This document shows, one piece after another, positions 53,401 to 64,000 of a stretch of 64,000 nucleotides of DNA. Position numbers and translations under genes: made by a program. The notes under the pieces are model-generated. The model made no database searches and was not told the origin of the DNA. It was given only the letters and a program-made list of their open reading frames with translations. Source of the stretch: Hymenobacter tibetensis (lineage in GTDB: Bacteria > Bacteroidota > Bacteroidia > Cytophagales > Hymenobacteraceae); contig NZ_CP094669.1 of assembly GCF_022827545.1 (NCBI RefSeq), positions 199,001-263,000 on the forward strand, in the 5' to 3' direction. Each line of letters starts with the position of its first letter. The first letter of the stretch is position 1.

Positions 53401-54670
53401 TTAGGTAGTTGTGGTAGGTTTTGTCGGTGAGGTTGTAGCTGGCCATGCCGTTGCGGGTGCCAAACCACAGCATGTTCTGCGCTTCCTCGTTGTAAATGGC
53501 ATTCACGTAGTTGTTGGACCTTGAAAGCCGGCCCATCAGCGGCTGGCGGATACGGCCAAACGGCTTCTGGCGCAAATCCACTTTGTTGAGCCCGCCCGCC
53601 GAAGCACACAGCCAGACAATCTGATTGCGGTCCTCGAAAATCTGGTGGATGCGTTCCGAGTTGATGCTGTACGGCTCGCCATCCTGGGGCAGAAACAGCG
53701 TGGGCGCGGTGTCTTGGAGCGGGGGGCGCTGATGGGTAACGGCGCCCGCCTCCCACACATGCAGCCCATACGTAGTGCCTACCCACAGCCGCCCAAACGA
53801 GTCGAGGAGGAGGGCCTGGGGCATAGAGAACTGCTGCGGCAACGGGTGGCTAGCTGCTGCCCGCCGGGTCCGGCGGATGGCCGCACTCACCCAAAACACC
53901 TGCTGGTCGCTGCCAATCCACAGGTCGCCGCGGTGGTCGAGGTGCAGGGCCCGGATGGCGGTTTCGAGGCCGGTGGGCTGCACCTGCAGGGTAGGTTCGG
54001 TGGTTCGGATCAGGCGCAGGCCCGCCCCGAGGGTGCCCACCCACAAGTTGCCTTCGGGGTCAAGCGCCAGCGCAGTTATCCAGCGCAGCGGGGGCTGGTT
54101 GTTTGCGAGGGCCGGAAGTTGTTGTAGCTGTTGCAGTTGACCTTGGCTGTTGAATGTCAGCACAAAAAGGCCGTCGCGGTAAGTGCCTACCCACAGCCGC
54201 CCTTGCGCATCCGATACAATGGCCGAAACATCAGCCTGCGACAACTGCCGCCCCAGGCTGCGATAGGCTGCGGGCATGTGCTGCTCATCGAGGCGGAAAA
54301 ACGAATCGAGGTGAGGATTATAGAGGCTGATGCCAGAGCGTTCGGCGCCTACCCAGAGTTGGCCATCGGCAGTGGTGTGCATCACCTTGATGCGGTTGCC
54401 GGGAACGCCGCTGCGCGGGTTGATGGGCAGCGCGTACGGCTTCAGGCCATACCCGTCGTAGCGGTCGAGGCCCCGGTTGGTGCCGACCCAGATAAAGCCG
54501 GCCCGGTCCTGCGCCACGGCCATCCCATCGCTGTGCGAGAGGCCCTGATCTACGGTGAGGTGCTCGAATCGAAACTCGCTGGCTGTATGCTGCGCCACGC
54601 TGGTGGTAGCTCCCGCGAGCAGAATCCAGCAGGAAACGAGGAGCCGCTTGATAGGTAGAGGTACTGGCAC
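50414..54670 (-). CDS. Hybrid two-component system regulator of polysaccharide use
   Basis: A 1418-residue sensor-regulator in one chain. Order: signal peptide (1-26, ending SVAQ); fourteen or so periplasmic propeller repeats (about 35-750; repeated LWVGT/LWIGT and DRxG-x-IWVGTNRGL motifs); Y_Y_Y domain (about 760-820); one membrane helix (WWRTWWAYLLYGLVALGGVAL, about 828-848); histidine kinase with FFTNVSHELRTPLTLILG (phospho-His at about 886) and NLLANAFKYTPEG and GTGIGLSLV; receiver with IISDVMMPRSDG (Asp about 1207) and LLTARTAA; C-terminal AraC-type HTH (about 1300-1410, ending FRKAFQKIFTLSPSEY). Such proteins bind an oligosaccharide outside and turn on the neighbouring glycosidase genes. 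It is divergent from the GH43 remnant/GH35/GH2 genes. Confidence 0.95.
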   Translation of the reverse strand: MPVPLPIKRLLVSCWILLAGATTSVAQHTASEFRFEHLTVDQGLSHSDGMAVAQDRAGFIWVGTNRGLDRYDGYGLKPYALPINPRSGVPGNRIKVMHTTADGQLWVGAERSGISLYNPHLDSFFRLDEQHMPAAYRSLGRQLSQADVSAIVSDAQGRLWVGTYRDGLFVLTFNSQGQLQQLQQLPALANNQPPLRWITALALDPEGNLWVGTLGAGLRLIRTTEPTLQVQPTGLETAIRALHLDHRGDLWIGSDQQVFWVSAAIRRTRRAAASHPLPQQFSMPQALLLDSFGRLWVGTTYGLHVWEAGAVTHQRPPLQDTAPTLFLPQDGEPYSINSERIHQIFEDRNQIVWLCASAGGLNKVDLRQKPFGRIRQPLMGRLSRSNNYVNAIYNEEAQNMLWFGTRNGMASYNLTDKTYHNYLNQQGGGARGIDVSSIFQTPNGTLWFGTRSHGLVTLRRTNGQPKLTTYTTLPDGTDLRETNIERMAQDGQGTVWLATFSAGLQRFSATGEHLKNFRTDNSALPTNQFTFLLYDRARDVLWASTHDAGLLKLRVTADSLQVLGQYQATDTGPTRLRVNYVWPLLLDDRGALWIGTIGGGLHQLTTDAQGRETIRHYNNQLPEIDVESILADDAGNLWIGGTGLYRFTPRTGHYLRYNVADGLQSNAFKIGAASRAQDGTLYFGGINGINYFQPQAIQANPYPPVVQITGLRVTNKPMAVGSARHGRVLLKEALSNPQLVTIRDEDNDFAVEFVALNYTNPQKNRYAYRLVGYNHDWVYAAPGQRTASFANLPAGQYTLEVKASNGEGVWSERYATMQFDVLAPWWRTWWAYLLYGLVALGGVALYRRFEMAQQQLENRLLLKQFQAEKERELTDLKLGFFTNVSHELRTPLTLILGPMEEIISANGAVPGLRDKIQLMHKQTRKLFDLVNQLLDFRKVESGNVPLRATHADAVRFLTDIYQVFKLKAEERGISYTLDLPAEPVLLYFDQSKLEIVLTNLLANAFKYTPEGRGICFVATVVGNPGGEAVFQGGHLAGNYLEVTVRDQGTGIKHQDLAHIFDPYYQASHTDTLRMTGTGIGLSLVKQFAERHGGSVHVESEVGLGTTFRLRLPFGRAHLQPDDIQEEVLSPLSETSGLPRLAENPELLLDALPAPATLPRLLVVEDNDEVRQYVQQLFEADYDVLLAVDGLDGWEQALLQAPDVIISDVMMPRSDGLELCHKIKKHPKTAHIPVLLLTARTAALHELEGLGTGADDYVSKPFNPAILQAKVTTLLRNRSTLREYYQRQILLEPTDVVIADADQKFLENAMSAVEKHLDDPSFSVLVLVREVGMSQSVFYRRIKGITGQTAVEFIRDVRMKRAAQLLANTRLRVAEVAFQVGIEDAKYFRKAFQKIFTLSPSEYAKQHRASREAEASPVL

Positions 54671-54811
54671 AAAAAAGAACTACGGGTGGGAGGGAGAGCA
54701 AAGGAGCGCGCAGCCAAGGAGCACGAAGAAGGAAGGCAGCCACAGAATTCCTCGCTTGGCAGTGGCTACCAAATTAACAATCTATTAATTATTTGCACTG
54801 CAACGGGTTGT

Positions 54812-55253
54812 AGCGGAAGAGACGTGCGCCTGCCTCGCCTGTTGGTCGACAATGACCTGACGCCCACCCAAGATTCGTTGCTGCTTGCCAAGCACCGTGA
54901 AGCCTCCGCAGGATTCAGGCAAGCAGGCAAGTGTTCTTATTAGGAATGGCGACACGAACTGGGCCGCCACTGAAGCTGCGCTGCACGTAGCCGGCAAGTT
55001 GTTCGGCTGCTGGCAGTTACTCAACGGCCCAATGACCGGCTTCAACGCCAAGCTCCTCTATGACAGATAATCTACTTGAGTAGAGCCAGTGCCAGATAAG
55101 AAAGATGCGTATATCTTCATGGCAGATCAGTGGAATCCGAAAGACCTGAAAGACAGTCGTTACCTGTGGTTGCCGGTGCCGTTCAAGGCTGGCCAGCCCA
55201 CTATCGACTGGATGGAGCAATGGGACCCGGGGCATTTCAGCAAACAATTGTAG
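54812..55253 (+). pseudogene. Decayed GH43 galactosidase remnant
   Basis: A fragment of a glycoside hydrolase family 43 enzyme. A first frame (54812-54940) reads SGRDVRLPRLLVDNDL and later HREASAGFRQAGK, matching the family's RDM-x-LFVD-D and HREAPA-F pattern. After a frameshift near 54940, a second frame runs RNGDTNWAATEA, VAGKLFGCWQLL, then a TAA (55068) and a TGA (55077), and continues VEPVPDKKDAYIFMADQWNP, KDLKDSRYLWLPVPF and WMEQWDPGHFSKQL with a natural stop at 55251-55253. DSRYLWLP and FMADQWNPKDL are strong C-terminal marks of Bacteroidota GH43 of the galactan 1,3-beta-galactosidase type. The gap to the GH35 start is only 3 bases, so they once formed an operon. Confidence 0.78.
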
Positions 55254-55256
55254 AGG

Positions 55257-57140
55257 ATGATCAACAAGTACATAGTAGGGGGGGCAGTGCTGCTGAGTTG
55301 TATGGGTTTGAGCCCGGCCGCGCAGGCCCAAACCAAAGCGAAGCCGGTCAAGCACACCTTCGCCCTGGGCAACGAGAACTTCCTGCTCGATGGCAAGCCG
55401 TTCCAGATGATATCGGGCGAGCTGCACTACCCGCGCATTCCGCGCGAGGCCTGGCGCCACCGCCTGCGCATGGCCAAGGCCATGGGCCTGAACACGATTG
55501 GCACCTACGTGTTCTGGAACGTGCACGAACCCGAGCCGGGCCACTACGACTTCAGTGGCAACCACGACATTGCCGCCTTCGTGAAGATGGCTCAGGAAGA
55601 AGGGCTGTGGGTGGTGCTGCGGCCCAGCCCCTACGTGTGCGCCGAGTGGGAATTTGGCGGCTACCCCTACTGGCTGCAAAACGAAAAAGGTTTGGTGGTG
55701 CGCAGCCAGGACCCCAAGTACCTGGCCGCCTACGGCCGCTACCTCAAGCAAGTAGCCCAGCAGCTGGCCCCGCTGCAAGTCAACCACGGGGGGCCGGTGC
55801 TGCTGGTGCAGGTGGAAAACGAGTACGGCTTCTACGCCAGCGACAAAGACTACCTGGCGCTGAACCGGAAGATGTTTCAGCAAGCCGGCTTCGACGGGCT
55901 GCTCTACACCTGCGACCCAGGCGAGAAGGTGCTGGAAGGCCACCTGCCCGGCCTGCTGCCGGCCGTCAACGGCTGGGACGACCCCGGCAAGGTCAAGCAG
56001 CTGGTGCGCACCTACCACGGCGGACGGGGACCGTACTACATTGCCGAATGGTATCCGGCCTGGTTTGACTGGTGGGGCACGGCGCACCACACCGTGCCGG
56101 CGGCCAAGTACACGCCTCGGCTGGACTCGGTGCTGGCGGCGGGTATCTCCATCAACATGTACATGTTCCACGGCGGCACCACGCGCGGATTCATGAACGG
56201 GGCCAACTACAAAGGCGAGGGTACGCGCTACGAGCCCCAAACCAGCAGCTACGATTATGACGCCCCGCTTGATGAGGCTGGCAACGCCACGCCTAAGTTC
56301 TTGGCTTTCCGAGGGGTTATCGAGAAGCACCTGCCAAAAGGCACCAAGCTGCCGCCCGTGCCAGCGGCCAAGCCCACCCTGCGCACGCCCGTTATTAGTT
56401 TAACCAACGCCACCAACCTGCTGAGCGTGCTGCCCAAGCCAGTGGCCAGCCTACGAACCCAGACCTTTGAGGACCTAAACCAGGACTACGGCTACGTACT
56501 TTACCGCACGGAAGTACCGGGAGGGCGCAAGGGCATCCTCAGCATCAAGGACCTGCGTGACTACGGCATTGTGCTGGTGAACGGCCAGCGCGTGGCCACC
56601 CTCGACCGGCGCCTCAACCAAGACCGGGTGGAGCTGACCTTGCCCGCCGGCACCGTCGCCCTCGATATTCTGGTTGAGAATATGGGGCGCGTGAACTTCG
56701 GCCCCTTCTTGAATCAGAACCGCAAGGGCATCACCGAGCAGGTTAGCTTTGCGGGCACCCCGCTCAGCAACTGGCAGCACTTCCGCCTGCCGTTTGCTAG
56801 CATGGTCACCATTCCCAAAGGCACCGGCAGCATTGCGCCCAATGACAACGCCCCGGTTATCCGGCGCGGCAGCTTCACCCTGAGCAAGCCCGCCGATACC
56901 TACCTCGACATGCGGCAGTGGGGCAAAGGCTGTGTGTGGCTCAACGGCCATAATCTGGGCCGCTACTGGGAAATCGGGCCCCAGCAAACCCTGTACGTGC
57001 CGGCGGAGTGGCTGAAAAAAGGCGCCAACGAGGTGGTGGTCTTGGAACTGCTCAGGCCCCAGCAAGACAAGCTGGAAGGCGTGGAAAAGCCCATTCTGGA
57101 CAAGGTGAAAGCCGATGTTCAGGCCTATAAAACGAAGTAG
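55257..57140 (+). CDS. GH35 beta-galactosidase
   Basis: A 627-residue secreted exo-beta-galactosidase. A signal peptide (MINKYIVGGAVLLSCMGLSP, cut after AQAQ) precedes the TIM barrel. Family motifs: FQMISGELHYPRIPREAW, NTIGTYVFWNVHEPEPG, PSPYVCAEWEFGGYPYW, the acid/base Glu in LVQVENEYGFYA and the nucleophile Glu in YYIAEWYPAWFDWW. The C-terminal third contains two jelly-roll domains with GKGCVWLNGHNLGRYWEIGP. In Bacteroidota such enzymes remove beta-1,3 or beta-1,4 galactose from pectin or arabinogalactan side chains. It directly follows the dead GH43 gene and lies upstream of two GH2 genes. Confidence 0.95.
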   Translation: MINKYIVGGAVLLSCMGLSPAAQAQTKAKPVKHTFALGNENFLLDGKPFQMISGELHYPRIPREAWRHRLRMAKAMGLNTIGTYVFWNVHEPEPGHYDFSGNHDIAAFVKMAQEEGLWVVLRPSPYVCAEWEFGGYPYWLQNEKGLVVRSQDPKYLAAYGRYLKQVAQQLAPLQVNHGGPVLLVQVENEYGFYASDKDYLALNRKMFQQAGFDGLLYTCDPGEKVLEGHLPGLLPAVNGWDDPGKVKQLVRTYHGGRGPYYIAEWYPAWFDWWGTAHHTVPAAKYTPRLDSVLAAGISINMYMFHGGTTRGFMNGANYKGEGTRYEPQTSSYDYDAPLDEAGNATPKFLAFRGVIEKHLPKGTKLPPVPAAKPTLRTPVISLTNATNLLSVLPKPVASLRTQTFEDLNQDYGYVLYRTEVPGGRKGILSIKDLRDYGIVLVNGQRVATLDRRLNQDRVELTLPAGTVALDILVENMGRVNFGPFLNQNRKGITEQVSFAGTPLSNWQHFRLPFASMVTIPKGTGSIAPNDNAPVIRRGSFTLSKPADTYLDMRQWGKGCVWLNGHNLGRYWEIGPQQTLYVPAEWLKKGANEVVVLELLRPQQDKLEGVEKPILDKVKADVQAYKTK

Positions 57141-57458
57141 CCCGCCTGCCTTACTCCTGCTGGAAGTGCACTCGCTCTAGCGCCAGTTGCTTGCATTTCG
57201 GGAGTCTGGTTTAGCACGGCGGGTGCTGCCCGCAACCGCAGCTGGCGGGGCGTGGCAGTACGGTTCCAGTGGTGGGCGCGGAAGGACTGAGCGGAGTGCC
57301 GGACCAAAAGTTCACCGCGAAACACCACTGCCGCCGAGCAGGTAGGTGCGTGATGCCAATGCCGCCGCGCTACACCACCTTCCGGCCTGCATAAGGTCAC
57401 CTGCCACCAACCAAGAAGAGTAGCGGCTAGCACCGCCTGCTTGTTCTGTATCTGACCT
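57141..57458. other. Intergenic region between the GH35 and GH2 genes
   Basis: 318 GC-rich bases in which no frame resembles a protein family; I looked for a remnant gene in all frames and found none. No terminator hairpin and no TAnnTTTG element were recognised, so the two genes may be transcribed together. Confidence 0.45.
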
Positions 57459-59948
57459 ATGAAATACACGTTTCCGCGTCGCGCCCTGCACATCGCGCCT
57501 TTTCTCTTCCTTGGGCTTCTGGGCGCCATGCCGGCCGCGGCGCAGGTCCGGCAGGAATACTTGCTGGATACCAACTGGAAGTTCAAAAAAGGCGACACGC
57601 CGGAAGCAGCCACTCCCGGCTTCAAAGATGCTAGCTGGCAAACCGTACGTGTGCCCCACGACTGGGCTATTTACGGTCCTTTTGATGGCCGCAACGACTT
57701 GCAGGAAGTGAAAATCGAGCAGAACAACGAGAAGGCCGCCACCCTGAAGGCCGGCCGGACTGGCGGTCTGCCTTTCATCGGGACGGGCTGGTACCGGCGG
57801 AAGCTGGCGGTGCCGGGGTTTGGAGCGGGTAAGCGCGCCGTGCTGCTGTTTGACGGGGCCATGAGCAATGCCCGCGTGTTCGTGAATGGCAAGGAAGTCG
57901 GCAACTGGCCCTACGGCTACAATTCGTTTTCCTTCGATATCACCTCCTTCCTTCAGCCCGGCGACAACAACACGCTAGCCGTCCGGCTGCAAAACCAGGC
58001 CGAAGCCTCGCGCTGGTACCCTGGGGCCGGCCTCTACCGCAACGTGCACCTGATTGTAACCGACGACGTGCACATTCCGGTGTGGGGTAGCTACCTGACC
58101 ACGCCCGAAATCAACGCCGAGTTCGGCAAAGTCAACCTGCGCACCAAGGTGCAAACGCCGGCCGGTGCCACGCAGCCCCTGCGGCTGCAAACCGAAATCC
58201 GGGACGCCGCCGGGCAAGTGCTAGCTACCACCAGCACCCCGCTGGCCGCCACCGATAACCGGGAGTTTCAGCAGGAGCTGATCGTGAAAACGCCCCGGCT
58301 GTGGTCGCCGGAAACGCCGGTGCTCTATACGGCGCACTCCAAACTGTACGCCGGTGAGCAGCTGAAAGACGAGTACAGCACCCGGTTCGGGTTTCGCTCG
58401 TTCAAGTTCGAGGCCGGCAAGGGCTTCTCCCTGAACGGGCAAGCGCGCAAGTTCAAGGGCGTCTGCAACCACCACGACCTGGGGCCCTTGGGCACGGCCA
58501 TCAACACGGCGGCGCTACGGCGGCAGCTGGTGTTGCTGAAGGATATGGGCTGCGACGCCATCCGGACTTCGCACAACATGCCGGCCCCGGAGCTGGTGGA
58601 CTTGTGCGACGAAATGGGCTTTATGCTGATGGTGGAATCGTTTGATGAGTGGAAGACGCCCAAGGTAAAGAACGGCTACAGCCAATACTTCGACCAATGG
58701 GCCGAGAAAGACCTCGTGAACATGGTGCACCGCGACCGGAACCACCCGTCGGTCATTATGTGGAGCATCGGCAACGAGGTGCCCGACCAGAGCGCCCCCG
58801 GCGGCAACAAGATTGCCAAGCGCCTACAAGACATTGTGCACCGCGAAGACCCCACCCGCCCCGTTACGGTGGGCATGGACCGCATCGATGCGGCCATCAA
58901 CAACAACTTCGCCTCGGTGCTCGACATAGCTGGGTTCAACTACAAGCCGGCCCGCTACGAACAAGCCAACGACAAGCTACCGCAGGGCTTCATCCTGGGG
59001 ACCGAAACGGCTTCCACGGTTAGCTCCCGGGGGATATATGAGTTTCCGGTGGTCGGGGCCAAGCAGAAAAAGTACCCCAACCAACAGTCTTCGTCCTACG
59101 ACCTGGAGGTGTGCAACTGGTCGCAGACGCCCGACGAGGAGTTTGTGAAGCAGGATGATTTGCCTTTCGTCATCGGGGAGTTTGTGTGGACCGGCTTCGA
59201 CTACCTCGGCGAGCCCACGCCCTACGACGAGAACTGGCCTTCGCATAGCTCGTACTTCGGGATTTTGGATTTGGCAGGCTTGCCCAAAGACCGGTTCTAC
59301 CTCTACCGCTCCCGCTGGAACACCGCCGCGCCCACCCTGCACCTGCTGCCGCACTGGACCTGGCCCGGCCGCGAGGGCCAAACTACGCCCGTGTTCTGCT
59401 ACACCAATTACCCATCGGCCGAGCTGTTCGTGAACGGCAAGAGCATGGGCCGCCAAACCAAAAGCCCCTCGGCCAGCCCCCAAACCCGCTACCGCCTGAT
59501 GTGGAACGACGTGAAGTACGAGCCCGGCACCATCAAAGTAGTGGCCTACGATGCCCAAGGCAAGGAAGCCGCCACCGAAGAAGTGCGCACCGCCGGCAAG
59601 CCCGACCACATCACGCTAACCGCCGACCGCACCACTCTCACCGCCAACGGCCAAGACTTAGCCTTCGTGACGGCGCGAGTGGAAGATGCTCAAGGCAACC
59701 TGTGCCCTACGGCCGCCAACAAGCTGCAGTTCGCCGTCAGCGGGGCGGGTCGTTTCCGGGCCGTGGCCAACGGCGACGCTACTAGTCTGGAGCTGTTTCA
59801 CGAACCCAAGATGAAAGCCTTCCAGGGAATGCTGGTGGCAGTGGTCGAGACGACCGACAAAGCCGGCGACGTACAGCTGAAGGTGTCGAGCAAAGGCCTT
59901 AAGAGCGGGGTGCTGCGCCTGAAGTCGCAGGGGGTAGCGTCGAGGTAG
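57459..59948 (+). CDS. GH2 beta-galactosidase with DUF4982 and Ig-like C-terminal domains
   Basis: An 829-residue secreted glycosidase. Signal peptide (MKYTFPRRALHIAPFLFLGL to PAAAQ); jelly-roll sugar-binding domain (about 32-190; RVPHDWAIYGPFDG, GTGWYRRKL, VFVNGKEVGNWPYGYNSF); Ig-like sandwich (200-310); TIM barrel (310-600) with KGVCNHHDLGPLGTA, acid/base Glu in MWSIGNEVPDQ and nucleophile Glu in FVIGEFVWTGFDYLGEP. From about 610 a DUF4982 domain (CYTNYPSAELFVNGKSMGRQ) and a bacterial Ig-like domain (ITLTADRTTLTANGQDLAFV) follow. Domain order resembles BgaA-type GH2 enzymes of Bacteroidota loci. Likely removes terminal beta-galactose. Confidence 0.93.
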   Translation: MKYTFPRRALHIAPFLFLGLLGAMPAAAQVRQEYLLDTNWKFKKGDTPEAATPGFKDASWQTVRVPHDWAIYGPFDGRNDLQEVKIEQNNEKAATLKAGRTGGLPFIGTGWYRRKLAVPGFGAGKRAVLLFDGAMSNARVFVNGKEVGNWPYGYNSFSFDITSFLQPGDNNTLAVRLQNQAEASRWYPGAGLYRNVHLIVTDDVHIPVWGSYLTTPEINAEFGKVNLRTKVQTPAGATQPLRLQTEIRDAAGQVLATTSTPLAATDNREFQQELIVKTPRLWSPETPVLYTAHSKLYAGEQLKDEYSTRFGFRSFKFEAGKGFSLNGQARKFKGVCNHHDLGPLGTAINTAALRRQLVLLKDMGCDAIRTSHNMPAPELVDLCDEMGFMLMVESFDEWKTPKVKNGYSQYFDQWAEKDLVNMVHRDRNHPSVIMWSIGNEVPDQSAPGGNKIAKRLQDIVHREDPTRPVTVGMDRIDAAINNNFASVLDIAGFNYKPARYEQANDKLPQGFILGTETASTVSSRGIYEFPVVGAKQKKYPNQQSSSYDLEVCNWSQTPDEEFVKQDDLPFVIGEFVWTGFDYLGEPTPYDENWPSHSSYFGILDLAGLPKDRFYLYRSRWNTAAPTLHLLPHWTWPGREGQTTPVFCYTNYPSAELFVNGKSMGRQTKSPSASPQTRYRLMWNDVKYEPGTIKVVAYDAQGKEAATEEVRTAGKPDHITLTADRTTLTANGQDLAFVTARVEDAQGNLCPTAANKLQFAVSGAGRFRAVANGDATSLELFHEPKMKAFQGMLVAVVETTDKAGDVQLKVSSKGLKSGVLRLKSQGVASR

Positions 59949-63320
<3,372 letters not shown>

Positions 63321-63392
63321 GGGAGTAAGTCGGGTAATCAGGAATAAAAGCATTTCTTTGAGGACGTACTCTGCCATGTTACAGAAAGCTTT

Positions 63393-64000
63393 ATGGTAAC
63401 CAAGTTCCTGATGTACAAGGCGCTGCTGAGCGCAGTGTTGTGTTTAGGCGTCAGTCGGCTAAGCGTGGCCCAACGACCTGCGCCGGAGTTGCCGCTGACG
63501 CCGGTGCAGCCGCGGGTGCAACTTCCTGCGACAGTTGCCGAGATTCTTGCCAAGCGTAAGGATGTGGCAGGGGCTTCAACACCTCCGGCCACGGTTACGC
63601 GAGTTGCTATGCCTCAGGCCCAACCGCTTTACCTCCTGAACTCTGAAATAATAATTGCTCCGGATTTATCTGGCCTTCAACCTTCGGGAATCAAGGCAAT
63701 AACCTTGTACAAAGGCCAGGATGCTCCCACCGCACAGTGGCTTGGCCTGGTGACGCATGGCATCGTCGACGTGGAGCCCAAGCAGAAGTTCAAGATCAAG
63801 AGCCGTTCCTTATCAGATGTCGGCAAAACCTTGGACGTGCAGGGGCCGGTGCGCTACACCATAAACGCCATGCCGGTAGCCGATGCCAACCTTCTCATTG
63901 CGCTGGATGCCATTGGCGAAATCAAGATAACGCGTGCCACACCCGAAACACCCACTACCACCGTCGCCATCAGCATAAGACCGCCGAAACCCAGCCCACC
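63393..64000 (+). CDS. Secreted protein of unknown function (N-terminal part)
   Basis: A gene open from ATG 63393 to the window end, at least 202 residues. It starts with a signal peptide (MVTKFLMYKALLSAVLCLGV, cut after SVAQ), then a Pro-rich linker of about 25 residues. The remainder (from about residue 65) is a small beta-rich domain (LYLLNSEIIIAPDLSGLQ, IKAITLYKGQDAPTAQW, EIKITRATPETPTTTVA) that I cannot place in a family. An earlier ATG at 63376 runs into a stop within eight codons. It lies 72 bases after the LacZ gene, so it may belong to the same operon. Confidence 0.65.
   Translation, partial: MVTKFLMYKALLSAVLCLGVSRLSVAQRPAPELPLTPVQPRVQLPATVAEILAKRKDVAGASTPPATVTRVAMPQAQPLYLLNSEIIIAPDLSGLQPSGIKAITLYKGQDAPTAQWLGLVTHGIVDVEPKQKFKIKSRSLSDVGKTLDVQGPVRYTINAMPVADANLLIALDAIGEIKITRATPETPTTTVAISIRPPKPSP

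Noticed and set aside
55017..56330. A 437-codon open frame opposite the GH35 gene
   Set aside because: Composition is that of an antisense shadow (many His and Val, no domain) and GH35 motifs on the plus strand are complete.

Overview
The window reads as chromosomal DNA of a Bacteroidota bacterium, most likely a Hymenobacter or close relative in the Cytophagales. The signs are GC-rich coding sequence, promoters of the Bacteroidota type (TTG, about 19 bases, then TAnnTTTG; the best copy is at 3275-3304), a type IX secretion C-terminal domain, a hybrid two-component system with a periplasmic propeller, and lineage-typical small genes (DUF4295, DUF5522, DUF1599). I see no rRNA, tRNA, CRISPR array, phage gene or intact insertion sequence.

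Layout. 1-16.2 kb is mostly housekeeping: the end of a phospholipase C/S1-P1-like enzyme, a 54-residue DUF5522 gene, rpmB, a secreted aminopeptidase P, rpmG-DUF4295, ftsY, rimO, an acyltransferase, bshC (bacillithiol), 5-formyl-THF cyclo-ligase, an ExbD-like protein, a GDYXXLXY/DUF2157 pair, a zinc-ribbon protein, mnmD, a thioesterase, a TonB-C-like secreted protein and rlmN. From 16.2 to 22.1 kb, two members of one unrecognised secreted/outer-membrane family flank heptose-LPS genes (gmhA, the heptose kinase, a GT9 transferase). The first member is split by a frameshift. 22.2-28.3 kb holds a BrkB-like membrane protein, a lipoprotein, DUF3891, and the threonine-to-glycine pair (SDR threonine dehydrogenase and kbl) on either side of a palindromic divergent promoter.

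28.3-34.2 kb is the most unusual part: a patatin-like phospholipase followed by a 1436-residue membrane protein. The latter has a Cache-like sensor, about twelve membrane segments and a cytosolic region that looks like a STAND NTPase that has lost its P-loop. I regard this pair as the best candidate for an undescribed system. 34.7-46.1 kb returns to general functions: folP-cdaA (4-base overlap), DUF1599, a DoxX/BT_3928-type protein, an oligopeptide ABC permease, aroK, a sphingolipid-type fatty-acid hydroxylase, a T9SS cargo protein and nhaA.

47.2-63.3 kb is a plant-polysaccharide locus: secreted GH51 arabinofuranosidase, GH105 unsaturated uronyl hydrolase, a 1418-residue hybrid two-component regulator, a decayed GH43 galactosidase remnant, GH35, a GH2 with extra C-terminal domains, and a LacZ-type GH2. 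These would strip arabinose and galactose from pectic or arabinogalactan side chains. No SusC/SusD pair lies in the window. The last gene, a secreted protein of unknown function, runs off the end.
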